From the NCBI GenBank assembly GCA_920105625.2, contig OV050030.1:163923860-163987859 (forward strand): a DNA stretch of 64,000 bases, written 5' to 3'. Positions 33,850 to 47,807 of this stretch are shown here, piece by piece. The translations under genes and the position numbers were made by a program. Position 1 is the first letter of the stretch; every line of letters begins with the position of its first letter. The stretch is from Clusia tigrina (lineage: Eukaryota; Arthropoda; Insecta; Diptera; Clusiidae). The notes under the pieces are model-generated. The model ran no database searches. It saw only the letters and a program-made list of their open reading frames with translations, and was not told where the DNA came from.

Positions 33850-35370
33850 ATAAGCCTACTCAAGAAAGGAAAGGAGGTAAATAGCTCCACTTTCTCCATT
33901 TACTCCATATTTGGCAAAGGGAATCATAAGAGTAGGTGGTAGACTACAAATGTCAAAACTAGCGTTTCCGGCTCAACATCAAATATTGCTTCCTCATTCC
34001 AATCCAATTGTCACCCTGCTAGTACAGCAATATCATGAAGACAATATGCATGCGGGCCCAAGGGCATTACTAGCAGCCCTGAGAGAAAAATTATGGCTGC
34101 TGCAAGCTTATGAAATCACAAAATCGGTATGCAAAAACTGCCGCAAATGCTTCGCCCCGCAGGTATATCCCAACTCATGGGAAATTTACCTATTGAGCGG
34201 GTACAACCAGCTAGGCCATTTACAAACATAGGGATTGATTTTTGTGGACCATTTCAAATACATTATTGTATTAGAGGAAAACGTCCCACAAAGGCATACA
34301 TTGCAGCGTTCATATGCTTATCTACGAAGGCTATTCACTTGGAAATAGTATCAGATCTTACAACAGCTCCTTTCATCAATGCGCTCAAAAGATTTTCATC
34401 ACGAGGTGGTATTCCAGCAAAAATATTCAGTGAGAACGCCACTAACTTCAAGGGAGCTCAGCCAAAATTGCAGGAACTACATATATTGTTGAAAGATGAA
34501 ACCAATAAGATTGAGCAGCATGTTACTCAAAAGGGTATCAAATGGATCAACATTCCAGCCAGATCTCCTCATTTAGGCGGAATATGGGAGGCAGCAGTAA
34601 AATCATTAAAGTACCATCTCAAACGAGTAATCGACGACTATAGCTTGACCTATGAACAACTGCTGACAGTTGTGGTTGAAATTGAAGGCTTGCTGAATTC
34701 TAGACCACTAACACAAATTTCCACAAGTCCTAATGTCTTCCGAGCACTTTCACCCAATAGCTGTCTTGGGCTTGAACCAATTGGTGGGCAATCAACCCGG
34801 CCACCAGGTGAAAGCTTGCTATCCCAATGGAAAGAACTTAACAAAATAATACAACAGATTTGGGAGCGCTGGTCAAAGGAGTATCTTCAAAGTCTTCAAC
34901 CTCGAACGAAATGGCGAAAACCTTCCGATAACATCCCGGAAGCTACACTGGTGCTACTCCAGGATGATAACTTACCTCCACGTCAATGGCGACTAGGAAG
35001 AATAGTGAAGGTTCACAAAGGAAATGACGGGTTGGTACGAACTGTGGACCTCAAGGTCGGTTCAGGAAACACCTCCCGGTCCATACATCGAATTTGCCCT
35101 TTACTACCAGATTGTCAACCTATAACTCCTCTCGATACATCTTCAGAAACTGACTCAAGTGAAGTGAAGCAGTCTCAGCCAAAGCAGCAGGTACTTTCCT
35201 TATGTACAACAGGCCGATCTGTCAGGCGAAGACCAAGATTCAAACCAATATATACAAACTGGTTACAACCTGAGACCAAGGCTAGAGTGCAGCAATATGG
35301 ACGAATTAGTAAAAATGTGGCAGATCCTGCAAAGGAAACCAGTACGGAACCTTCATATAAAAGAAGGAAA
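33850..35370 (+). pseudogene. BEL/Pao integrase (element BEL-1)
   Basis: IIRVGGRLQMSKL (about 33915), the zinc-binding HEDNMHAGPRALLAAL...CKNCRKC (34038-34150), core IGIDFCGPF (about 34229), FSENATNFKGA (about 34430) and SPHLGGIWEAAVKSLK (about 34565). In the second catalytic block the usual DNATNF is ENATNF, an Asp to Glu change. The C-terminal domain has PRQWRLGRIVKVHKGNDG (about 34978). A frameshift near 34170 divides the zinc finger from the core; the rest is open to 35634. The env-like region begins in the same open frame after about 35370. Confidence 0.9.
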
Positions 35371-37413
<2,043 letters not shown>

Positions 37414-37451
<38 letters not shown>

Positions 37452-37530
37452 TTTTTATATATATGTTTATGAATGTGTGTGTATGTGTAAATGTGTATGA
37501 ATATTTATATGTATATGAATAAGTATATAT
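37414..37530. repeat. (TA)n, poly-T and TATG-rich low-complexity sequence
   Basis: TA to about 37442, a T run to 37456, then TGTGTATGTG-type and TATATATAGG sequence. Confidence 0.85.
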
Positions 37531-37663
37531 ATAGGTGTGTAGTCTGGTATTTCAGATTTCATTGCTGAGCCAATATTCATCTCAGAGGTTCAGGTTTTAT
37601 TCACTTTTTAAACAATTTTGCTAAATGATGAGCATCTTCTTTTCTCAATCTGTATTCTATATA

Positions 37664-38549
37664 CGAGGTTTGATAAAAAAATATCCGTTATTTTCAATTT
37701 TTTCAAAAAGTATTTATTTATTCACCAACAACTATCTTGTCCCCTTCAAAGTAATTCCCCTCAGATATAATACACTTATGCCAGAGTTGTTTCCAATCCT
37801 CGAAACACTTCTGAAACGCTTTTTTTGGTATCGCCAACAGCTCCTGTTTCGATTTTTCTTTTATCTCCTCAATCATAGCAAAACACTTTCCTTTCATCGG
37901 TGTCTTCAGTTTTGGAAAGAGGAAAAAGTCATCGGGGGTCAAGTCCGATGAATACGGTGCTTGAGGCATGATAACGGTTTTGTTTTTGGCCAAAAACAGC
38001 TCCTGAGCGATGTCCATGCGACGTTGTTTTCGCTCAAAATTTAGCAATTTTGGAACAATCTTCGCTGCCGCACGTTTCATGCCTAAAACATTCGTAAAAA
38101 TTGCTTGGCATGAGCCGAACGATATGCCAACATCATCAGCAACCTCTCTGTTGACGTACTCGGGCGACCAGGACGAGCATCGTCATTGACATCTTCTCGG
38201 CCTTCCTTAAACCGGTTATACCACAATTGAAATTGTGTTCTGCTCATAGTAGACTCGCTAAAGGCCACAGTCAACATTTCAAATGTCCTTGCGCATTTAA
38301 TTTCATTTTTTACACAAAACTGAATACAGTTTCTTTGATCCATTTTTTCGAATAGTACAAAATCGAAGAGCACACCAAAACACGACTAACCTTTTTATCT
38401 GTCAAAAACAAACTGACAATCCAAAATGGTTGGTACTGCCAACATATATAACAGACATGTGTACCAACATAACAGAAAAAAATGCGAACATCGAACATAC
38501 GTAACTCACGAAAAGATTAAAATAACGGTTATTTTTTGATCACACCTCG
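37664..38549 (-). mobile_element. Mariner element, internally deleted, TA-flanked
   Basis: Inverted ends CGAGGTTTGATAAAAAAATA (37664) and, reversed, CGAGGTGTGATCAAAAAATAA (to 38549), with TA at 37662-37663 and 38550-38551. The transposase on the minus strand has MDQRNCIQFCVKNEIKCA (about 38343), the helix-turn-helix (STMSRTQFQLWYNRFKEG, RPGRPSTS), a frameshift at about 38130, then MKRAAAKIVPKLLNFE (38080) joined to LFLAKNKTVIMPQAPYSSDLTPDDFFLFPKLK (about 37990-37920) and the C-terminus to 37718. The join removes about 150 codons holding the first two catalytic Asp residues; the third, in TPDDFFLF, remains. The 320-bp derivative at 23813 is the same family. Confidence 0.9.
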
Positions 38550-38551
38550 TA

Positions 38552-39069
38552 CTCGTATATGTAAATATGTTTCAGTTTATAGAATTGTACTGTAGTCATT
38601 CACCTTCAACCAAAAGTAGCAAAACTGTAAATTGTATAGTCTCAATTCGAGCGGTTTTGTTGTTCTGCAGTATTGGAAATATATGATTCAGAAGCGAATT
38701 GTGCAAAAACAAAGAAGAACGGTGAAAAACTAGAGGATGCGGTGCGTGCATACTGGCTTAGAGGGTTCAAGTATATAAGTATATACTCGTATATATGTAT
38801 GTTTCATATGTTTCTATGTAATTTATATGCTTGTATGTAAAGTAATATGATATAAATAAATGTTGATGTTGCTCCCAAACTGTAAATGCTACCCCCAATG
38901 TTGCTGCATTGAAACAGAGTAGGAATTTTTTGGATTCTGGAGTACATGCTGCGTGGAATGGAGGAGTAATTCTGCTGATGTGTGTTAATAGAGATGTGTT
39001 AGAGGAGTCTGAAAGTGAAGGAAGGCAGAGGTATACTATGACGCAAGTGCGTTGGTACAGCTTGAATGA
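38552..39069. other. AT-rich sequence; possible 3' LTR area of the minus-strand BEL
   Basis: No gene. On the minus strand it directly follows the end of the split BEL integrase, so its right part could hold that element's 3' end; purine-rich ATTGGGGGTAGC (complement, about 38890) is a candidate polypurine tract. No LTR pair confirms this. Confidence 0.3.
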
Positions 39070-39242
39070 AAGAGTTTAGTCGGTTTCATCGTTTGGGTTT
39101 GGGATGGACAAACGACACATTTTTGATACTGATCGTCTATATATTCCTTTGGAAGTGCGAGTATCAACCACCTCTACTAAACCATCTCGTCCTGAATATA
39201 CGGCTAAGATTCGACCGAGAATCCATTCGTCGGGTGTATTAT
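39070..39242 (-). pseudogene. BEL/Pao integrase C-terminal part (left piece of a split gene)
   Basis: The minus-strand translation reads EWILGRILAVYSGRDGLVEV, then VDTRTSKGIYRRSVSKMC, the C-terminal domain that closes BEL integrases. The rest of the same gene is at 43326-44560. The Gypsy element at 39243-43325 lies exactly between. Confidence 0.8.
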
Positions 39243-39412
39243 TGTATTATTTACACTATAAATTATCTTCCATTATCATACCTTTTAACATACCTTTTAA
39301 GTTAACATACCTACTTGTCACTTTAAGTTAACATACCTACTTGTCACTTTATTCGTTTATTACTAATTACAATAAAGTCAGTCAAGTTAATACCTTGCTT
39401 GCAAATACTACA
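39243..39412 (+). repeat. 5' LTR of the Gypsy element
   Basis: 170 bp. It holds a two-copy direct repeat of about 27 bp (AAGTTAACATACCTACTTGTC, near 39299 and 39327) and AATAAA at about 39371. TTGGCGACGAGAAAC, a primer-binding-site candidate, follows at 39415. Confidence 0.9.
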
Positions 39413-39463
39413 ATTGGCGACGAGAAACAAAGAATCTGCTTGAGGAATCACGAGCGGAACTGA

Positions 39464-40375
39464 AATGGCGACGGAAGAATTTTTTAAACTGCTTGTGAAA
39501 CAGCAACAAGAGTTTTCGCAAAAATTGCTATCGGAACAACAGCAGTGGATGCAAATGGTTTTAAAATACCAAGCTGGCGCGTCGTGCGAGTTTGCCATGG
39601 TGCCATCATTCCACACATTCAATAACGAGCTTCAAAACTGGGATTCCAATTTGGAGCAGTTCAATCAACATTTTTCGGCGTATGCAATAACAAAGCCGGA
39701 AAAACTTAAGTAATTTTTTTTGTTTCAGTTGCTAAAAAAGCTGTTTGGCAGCAGCGATTTGCAACAACAACAATATGCGGAACTAACGGGAAAATTGACA
39801 GAGCACTTCAAGAAAGAAGTTCATATGGTTGCGGCGAGGTATAATTTTCATAAATGCATAATGAGGCCGAAGCAGACCTAGAAAGAGTGGGTGGCCGATC
39901 TTCGTGGCTTAGCTTCTGAGAGAAAGTTCGTGTGCAATGCCGAATCATTCCAGCATCAATTTGTTGATGAGATGATACGTGACATGTTAATTTTACATAC
40001 ACCACACGAAACTGTTCGATCTTCGGCGCTGCAAAAAGTGCAGCCAACGTTAAATGACGTATTAATAATTGCAGAATCATTCGAGGCAACAACAAAAGCA
40101 GTACAGGTTTTAAAAAAGAGTAGCTTAACGGAAAATAATCTAGCACCTTTTGTCAAGGAGATTAAACATAATGTGCGACATTTCAAGTCCAATTCGTGCT
40201 CGCGGTCTTCAAAGCCGAATAAGACGCCACTTTACAAATCGTGCTCTGGTTGTGGCTCCTCGCACAATCGCTGTATGTTTTAAATGCGGTCGTGTTGGAA
40301 ACATAGCAGTCGTCTGTATGTCAAAAAACGGTTCCAACAAACAACAACACAACAACCAGAAAAATAAAACGCAGG
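39464..40375 (+). pseudogene. Gypsy gag
   Basis: ATG at 39464 (MATEEFFKLLVKQQQEF, Gln-rich helix), then FNNELQNWDSNLEQFNQHF, a capsid start. A TAA at 39711 and a TAG near 39881 break the capsid; it continues at 39891-40240 (EWVADLRGLASERKF, EMIRDMLILHTPHETVR). Two zinc-knuckle-like motifs follow: CSGCGSSHNRC (about 40240) and, in another frame, CFKCGRVGNIAVVC (about 40276), where the usual His is Asn. Gag would package element RNA. Confidence 0.85.
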
Positions 40376-40429
40376 TGAGCGCAAGCATAGGTGCAATTGA
40401 GACGATCTACAATATTACAGGGGTAGTGA

Positions 40430-42830
40430 AGAAAAGAAATTTAAAAAACTTTATTGATTTGGAAATATATAATAACATTCCAAATGGATTCCGGAGCCTC
40501 CATCTCGATTTTTACATTGGAAACCTACGGAATTCTAAGTAGGCCACCACTTAATCCTTCTCATCGGTCTCTGTTTGGATTTGGAAACAAAAAAATTAAA
40601 ACTTGTGGTGAATTTTATGCAAAGGTTAAGTGTGGCATAAAACAACAAAAAGTGCTTTTGATGGTCGCGTGTGTAGATTCTGGCAACAATCTTTTTGGTG
40701 CAGACCTCTTTGAAGCTTTTGGTTTTAAAATACAACAAGTGTGTTCAATTACAAACACAGGGCTCTACTCTGCTAATAATCTACTTGAAAAATATAAGGA
40801 ACTTTTTGAGCCGGCACTGGGCACAGTACACAATTTTAAAGCCAGCATTCAGTTTAAGCCAGATGCGTCACCGAAATTCTTCAAGTCCAGGATAATTCCT
40901 TTCGCCCTAATGTAAAAATTCAAAACTGAATCGAATCGATTGGTGGAAGCTGGATTTTCTAAGCCGCCCCAATTCAGCGAGTGGGCATCACCTATTGTTC
41001 TAGCGCCAAAGACTAATGGCTCTATTCGGATATGTGGAGATTTTAAGGTAACCATAAATAAGCAAATTGATATCGAACGATACCCCTAGCAACGCGCGAA
41101 AATTTGTTACATACTATTCGTTATGGCCAGCATTTCTCTAAAATTTATCTAAAAGATGCGTATTTACAGATGGAGTTGGACGAGGAATCAAAGAAAGTTT
41201 TAGTCGTCAATACTCCGCAGGGGTTGTTCCAATATCAAAGGTTACCTTACGGAAGAGCAAGTGCACCTTCAATTTTTCAGAAATTTTGAGAGCAACTTCT
41301 GCAAGGCATCGATGGGTGTGGCAACTGTTTGGATGATATTATTGTTACAGCGCCAACCATCGAGCAGCACATCGAACGCCTCGATAAAGTGCTATCGCGC
41401 CTTCAAACCAGAGGGATTAAGTGCAAGAAAGAAAAATGTTTATTTTTGCAAGAAAAAATCGAGTATTTATGACGACAAATCAGTGCGAATGGTATTTTAC
41501 CAGATGACTCCTACGTAAAAGCAGTGCGCCTCCTTCGACACCCTAAAACACTTAAAGATGTAGAAGTCTTTTTGGGCAAGGTGAACTATTACTAATATTT
41601 GTATGGTCATAAATTCACTCTTATCACTGACCACAAGCCACTGGTCAGTATATTTAGTCCGGAAAAGCATCTTCCCACGATGATTTCGCACCGTCTTCAA
41701 CGCTGGGCCATTATTTTAATGGCTTATCAATTTGACATAAGATTTAGACCATCTGCACAACATGTAAATGCTGATGCATTATCGCGACTGCCCTAGGGTC
41801 CCGACCCCAAGTTCGACCAAGATGAAGCCTCCTACAACTTAGATGTCATTGATACTCCTATCGACGCAAATTTAATTCGCAAGCACACTAAAAACGATGC
41901 TTCACTCAGAAAAGTTCGTGATTTTATTCAAAATGTTTGGCTAAAGCATCTGGGTATCGAAAACAGCGACATTATACCTTATTTCAATAGCAAACTATCA
42001 TTGAGTATTTTTAAAGACTTTATTTGCTTACAGGGCCATTTAACGCGAGTAGTCGCACCAGCCGTATTAAGTCAACGTACTCTGAACCTGTTACACGAGG
42101 GCCATTGGGGCGTAGTCAAGATGAAGCAGCTAGCTCGTAACCATTGCTGGTGCCAAACATCGATAAGGACATCGAGAAGCTCGCAGCTATCTGTGAGGTC
42201 TGCAAAGTTGCATCTTCGAGCCCAGTGAAAGAATACAATAGCTGGCCCTAGGCCCAACGCCCTTGGGAACGCATACATATCGATTTTGCTGGACCTAACT
42301 TTAACCACATGTGGCTCATTTGTGTAGATGCGCATTCACCATATCCATTTGTCTCACAACTTAACAGTACGACGACTGCCGATACAATTTCGGCATTATC
42401 ACCAATATTTGCCATGGAAGGTTTCCCGGAAACCATCGTAAGTGACAGCGGGCCAGAGTTAACATCTGACAACTTCAAACAATATTGTGCGGAAAACGGC
42501 ATAAACCACATAACCACAGCGCCATTCCACCCAGCGTCAAACGGACTCAGTGAACGCTTCGTTAGAAAGTTTAAAACAGCAACGCGAAAAAATATGGAGG
42601 ATGGCTTGAATTTAAATGCTGCTATAATTAAGTATTTATCGTCGTATCGTGCAATTTCCTTTGCTGAAGGAAAATGCCGATCTACTGCATGGCCATCAGA
42701 TGCGAACGCCTTTATCATTGCTAACTCCAACCCATTCCCAGAAACTTTCAAACACTTCGTTCACTCCGAACTTCACACCTGCTCAACCAGTGTTCCTACT
42801 CAACTATTCGAGAGGTCCTAAGTGAATAAA
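40430..42830 (+). pseudogene. Gypsy pol: protease, RT, RNase H, integrase
   Basis: Protease: QMDSGASISIFTL (about 40480). RT: GQHFSKIYLKDAYLQMEL (about 41122), FQYQRLPYGRASAPSIFQ (about 41230), and CLDDIIVTAP (about 41330) in another frame, the catalytic DD box with C in place of Y. At about 41590 the sequence jumps from LGKVNYY directly to YGHKFTLITDHKPL, deleting the RT thumb and most of RNase H. RNase H ends VNADALSRLP (41796). Integrase: LHEGHWGVVKMK (about 42090), IHIDFAG (about 42270), VSDSGPELTS (about 42440), and an HPASNGLSERFV block with the catalytic Glu (about 42530). Stops at about 40915, 41289, 41470, 41595 and 41796. Confidence 0.85.
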
Positions 42831-43155
42831 AGGCGTAATTGACAGACAACATGGCAAAATGGTGGATGTTGTAAAAACTCCTTCCGGGTTTTGTAAACAC
42901 CACCAAAACCAACTACAACCCCGTTTAAGCGATACTGTTGACTCGCCTCAACGCCCACAAGTCAACATTCTTCAAGGACTGCTGTCACAACCAACCGAAA
43001 GTGAGGTAGCTTCGCAAGAGCCGATCTCTGCCGAAACCACTCAGCTACGCGACGAACGGTGTAATCCGACACCATTATGCAGAAGCGAACCGTTTCCAGG
43101 CAGAAGACTTTCGAAAATAAAAAGGTGGATAAATGATATATATTGAAGAAATAAT

Positions 43156-43325
43156 TGTATTATTTACACTATAAATTATCCTCCATTATCATACCTTTTA
43201 ACATACCTTTTAACTTAACATACTTACTTGTCACTTTAAGTTAACATACCTACTTGTCACTTTATTCGTTTATTACTAATTACAATAAAGTCAGTCAAGT
43301 TAATACCTTGCTTGCAAATACTGCA
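43156..43325 (+). repeat. 3' LTR of the Gypsy element
   Basis: Same length and ends as the 5' LTR; four substitutions relative to it, including one in the first 27-bp internal repeat. Confidence 0.9.
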
Positions 43326-44560
43326 GTAATGATCAATTCTTTGATATTGTGGTTGGTTTGCTCTGTTTGCCATTTTGTCCGATTTAGAAGTAGTAAGAGC
43401 CAGTCGGACGTCCATCTGGTCCAAAACTGTTTTAAAATTCGCTCCATTTGTAGCTAATGGTTTTAAGCGAAGTCTTTCTAACGTCGGACTCCAGTAGAGA
43501 TAAAAGAGCATCTCCAATAAGGAAGTTAACAGAGGGGAGAAACGACAAATCATCAGGATTAGTTGTCAATGGGCAAAAGGGGAGTGAATTAAGACATGCT
43601 TCTTTCAGCACTAATAGGGTAGATATTACCTTATTCGTTAATTGGCTGCCGTTTATAACTCGATTTAAATGGTGTTTGATTGACTTGACATTCTCTTCCC
43701 ATTATCCACCGAAGGAGGGTCAAAATACCGTTGATGATTTTGTATGGTCAGCTGTGGTATCACCACCTATTCTAGGGCCTTTTTAAATAATTGTTGATTA
43801 TGTGCTTACATTTTCTTTGCTTCCAGGAAGATTGTGCGACAAATCTCTCCATATTCTTCATCATCCAATGAAACGCTACAACGCCAAAAAAATGTGGGGC
43901 CGTTAGTCCCGTAGCGGCTTCTAGGTGGATTACTCTGGTACCAAACCATATAAAAATAGGTATACGAGTATAGCCTTCATTACTCGTATTTTCTCGAAAC
44001 CTGGATTCTTTGGCACCTGTGGAGTCTACACCTGTTGCTACAAATGCACGCGATGGAATGGCATACTTCTCATTAATTGCCGGTTAACGGATGGCTTGCT
44101 CTTGAAACATTTTACAAAGTTCTTTAGCTCATAACGAACAGTTCTTTTGGAATCTAAAATCCAGAAACGCTGACAAAATTAAGCTAATGTCAATTGAATT
44201 CCTCCATGCAATGCATTATGATGTGCGCGATCAATCACCAAATATGTGAAATGATGTGATTTTGGTAATATTACAGGGTGTTTTTTAAGAAATGGTAATG
44301 ATGAGTTTTGTAAACGTCCTCCCACATGTATTACCTGTTCTGCGTCTATAAACAAAGTTAGGCTGGAAAGCTTGAATTTTTTTTGTAAAGATAAATCTCG
44401 TTGTAGTAAGTATATTTCGTTTGCAAACATCTCTTCTTGTATTGTGCACAAAATTCTGATTAGGCTGTGTTGTAATTCATAACTGCTTAAGACACCAATC
44501 TGACGGTGCAAAACTATAATTTTGCTAAAATCTTAACGCGAAACCCCTAGTTCTTATCAG
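43326..44560 (-). pseudogene. BEL/Pao RNase H-integrase (right piece of the split gene)
   Basis: Minus strand: a linker and zinc-finger approach at 44511-44179 (VIHVGGRLQNSSL, KHPVILPKSHH, HHNALHGGIQLTLA), then broken frames with FWILDSKRTVRYEL and CFKSKPSVNRQLM-like blocks (about 44150-44040), and a C-terminal FWTRWTSDW (about 43440) followed by a KWQTEQ stretch. Many frameshifts lie between 44170 and 43450. The gene continues at 39242-39070, past the inserted Gypsy. RT is absent: the piece stops near 44560 where env-like plus-strand sequence begins. Confidence 0.8.
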
Positions 44561-45060
44561 TTTACTGAAAAACTAAAATTGTATCATTATTGACGGACTG
44601 CACATGCTAACATTCAACTGCACCCGTTTGGGGTATCTTCGGTGAAGTCAGGATCGGAATTCTGGTCAGATTTATTCCATTGAGACCAGTGTAGTTAATC
44701 ATTCTGCAGCCAAATAGGGCAGGATCACCAAAGCCTAATATTATCAGTCAGCAGGAGTGTCTTCCAAAACTTTTTGGAACGAATTGCTTCCATCTAATAG
44801 GTTTACCTCGTTTCCAGAACAATACAACAGTAGTTATTTCGTTAATGACGTGGCTGGTACGTCACTGAATAGTTCCACCCATGGAATAGTCGGTGGTTTC
44901 GTTGGAACTATCTTGGTTTTTGCGACTAAGAAATTTGTGATAACAGTATTAATATCAAATTGTCTACGGAGAAAAACGGAAACTGCATATGCGTTACAAG
45001 AAAAAAATACAAAAATTTGGACAGAGGTGAATTGAGTGGGATGGTAGTGTAACCATCTAT
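44561..45060 (+). pseudogene. Possible env C-terminus with transmembrane segment
   Basis: A plus-strand open frame (44757-45035) has a long hydrophobic run (HGIVGGFVGTILVFATKKF, then VITVLISNC) followed by a basic tail RRKTETA, as in the membrane anchor of errantivirus env proteins. An FNCTRLGY-like segment precedes it near 44615. It is short and could be unrelated. A purine tract GAGTGGGATGG (45034-45044) follows. Confidence 0.3.
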
Positions 45061-45064
45061 ATGT

Positions 45065-45620
45065 ACGAGTATTTCTTTTCTCTAAATCTCTGTACTCGGA
45101 TTCGTACCAATGGGATGTATATTAATCAAACAATAGCTGGTTAAATTAAAATAACTAACTTTATTTAATTATTGCAATTTACACACTTAATATTAGGCTT
45201 AAAGTTTACTTTATTACAATTTGCACTTTATATCACAGTTAATTAATCACTTTCTTTAATAATTAATTTTATCATTTTACAAAATCACAATTACAAATAC
45301 TGCTGCTTCGATTAAAATACACGATGTACACACAGTTACGATCTTTGCTCAACTGTGTTCGACTTTGAATAGTGTGGTGGTTTTTATAGTTTTTCAATAG
45401 TTAAAGTATAAACTTCTACACTAGTGTAAAAGTGTCTGGATCATTCTAGAATCTTATATACACCACGAATCTTATATACACCTTAGACGAGAACATTCTA
45501 TACACAATTATCAATTTTATTTGCAAGTCTTGACTTATATACATACAGGATGGTGCACTCATTCTCAAACTCCAGATGGGATCCTAAAAGTATGCAATCA
45601 TACTGGCTGGCATAACAGAG
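45065..45620 (-). repeat. Probable 3' LTR of the minus-strand SAP-gag element
   Basis: The segment at about 45408-45600 recurs at 46880-47003 (CTTCTACACTAGT, CTGGAT(C/G)ATTCTAGAA, GGTGGTGCACTCATTCTCAAACTC, GATGGGATCCTAAAAGTATGCAAT). Read on the minus strand it contains TATATAAG boxes (about 45470 and 45540) and several AATAAA signals toward 45180. Left limit uncertain. Confidence 0.5.
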
Positions 45621-45732
45621 CCACTCTGTGATAACGAAGCACTAGTTACTGTCTCAATATATGTAGTTTTCTCATTAGTTATCGCAAAGAACTTTATCTC
45701 CGTATCGCGAATGCCATATACAAAGGTGTCCA

Positions 45733-46784
45733 TCATAAACCACTCAGTAATCTCTCCTGGGAAGCAAAATGAGCCAACCGTTCCACTTCCACCGCAAATT
45801 GTTGGAGAGACTCGCCACTCTTGTGTACCCGTGCTCGTAGCTCTACATGGTCCATCTGCTTGCGATGTTCACTACCATACTTGCGCTGAACGGCATTCAT
45901 CGAGCTTTCATAACAGTCCCGCTCACTTTCTGCGATAGTTTGAACTATATCAGCAGCAGCACCTTTCAACGAAACGGTTAATGCAGCCTCTTCTTCGCGA
46001 GCACTCCAACCGATTATGCTAGCGGTAGTCTCCAACTGCATTCTGAAGACGCTAAATGTCGTGGTTCCATCATACGTAGGAGGCTTCAGTTTTATTGAGG
46101 ATAAAGCTGGTACAGGCAACGCACCTTCCTGTAGTCGGTGAATTCTTTGCTCTATTTGTTGCTTAAATTCGTTCTGCTTCTTCTCGTGCGCAATGAATTT
46201 TGGTTCTACAGATTTTTCGAACGATTCCGGCTTTGTCTCAATTTCACAAACCTTCTTATCTACCATATCGGACATTTCTTTCATATGGTGTGAGTTCTGT
46301 TCCGCTAGTTGAGCAAGTCGTGTTTCACTCTGCTGTAATTGCTCTTTGACTTCCTCTTTGGCAGCTTGAGCATTTTGTTGTAACTGTTCCATGATAGTTT
46401 GAGCATTTTGTTGTAATTGCTGCTGCATCTTATCATCTCTTCGCAGCATCCTCTAATCGGCTCTTTGAGAATTTTGTTGTCACTGCTGCTGCATCTTTTC
46501 ATCTCGCTGCTGCATATCCTGTTTGAAGGATTGTTTTGCCCCGATGAGTGCGGTCATGTCAAAGTTACCATCATTAGTTCCTTGAGGTGTTTCTCCTCTC
46601 CAGATGTCGTTTGCTCTTCAAATTTGAGTTCATGCTCATCGACGTGTATACCCGGCTCCTCTAAAGCGCTTCTTAATCGCACCTGCAGCTCCGCTTTAAG
46701 CCCTTGTGTTTGCAAGTTTACTCGCTCATGCTCCGTCTTGAGCTGTTCCAATCTTAGTTTTTCAAATCTAACCATGTTTATCAC
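45733..46784 (-). pseudogene. LTR-retroelement gag with SAP-like motif, coiled coil and capsid
   Basis: Minus strand. The N-terminal piece (46784-46554) has LKTEHERVNLQTQGLKAEL, then QVRLRSALEE, matching the helix-loop-helix pattern of SAP DNA/RNA-binding motifs. After a frameshift near 46480-46550, a Gln-rich heptad region follows (QQLQQNAQTIMEQLQQNAQ, about 46425-46300; likely coiled coil) and then the capsid (LKPPTYDGTTTFSVFRMQLE, 46090-46030; LKGAAADIVQTI; SGESLQQFAVEVERLAH). The frame ends at 45733. No pol remains before the LTR. The SAP plus coiled-coil head is an uncommon gag design. Confidence 0.75.
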
Positions 46785-46793
46785 AGATACACA

Positions 46794-46811
46794 ATCCTAC
46801 TTCTAACACCA
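46794..46811 (-). promoter_or_regulatory. Primer-binding site, tRNA-Leu-like
   Basis: On the minus strand TGGTGTTAGAAGTAGGAT, directly after the LTR end CGTAACA (46814-46820). It resembles the TGGTGTCAGAAGTGGGAT type of site used by some insect Gypsy elements. The tRNA identity is from memory. Confidence 0.5.
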
Positions 46812-46813
46812 AT

Positions 46814-47003
46814 TGTTACGAAATTGCCCTCTTGACAATTTATTCTGTTACGAAATTGCCCTCCGGACAATTTACTTAGTAGAAACTTCTACACTAGTAT
46901 AGAAGTTTCTGGATGATTCTAGAACTTATATACACCACGAATACATATTCAGGTGGTGCACTCATTCTCAAACTCTAGATGGGATCCTAAAAGTATGCAA
47001 TTA
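46814..47003 (-). repeat. 5' LTR remnant of the SAP-gag element
   Basis: The LTR's end (plus-strand TGTTACGAAATTGCCCTC) is duplicated in tandem at 46814 and 46846. The remainder matches 45408-45600 but is shortened. It is cut by the (TA)n array at about 47005. Confidence 0.55.
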
Positions 47004-47004
47004 C

Positions 47005-47741
<737 letters not shown>

Positions 47742-47744
47742 TTT

Positions 47745-47763
47745 TGGAGGCCCCGGCGAGATT
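47745..47763 (+). promoter_or_regulatory. Primer-binding site of unit 1
   Basis: TGGAGGCCCCGGCGAGATT, three bases after the LTR. TGGAGGCCCC is a start typical of BEL/Pao elements. The second unit has the same site at 55760-55778. Confidence 0.8.
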
Positions 47764-47807
47764 AGAACTTACGATCTCCTGTTTACCACAAGGCGAGATT
47801 CTGAAGG

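Larger units (their letters stand above)
39243..43325 (+). mobile_element. Ty3/Gypsy element (mag-like), two 170-bp LTRs, defective
   Basis: LTRs at 39243-39412 and 43156-43325 start TGTATTATTTACAC and end ACTACA/ACTGCA, with four differences that I can count in 170 positions. Gag, protease, RT, RNase H and integrase follow in order but with stops, frameshifts and a deletion. It inserted into a minus-strand BEL integrase gene. The flanking sequences (GTATTAT left, GTAATGA right) are similar but do not give a clean target duplication. Confidence 0.9.
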
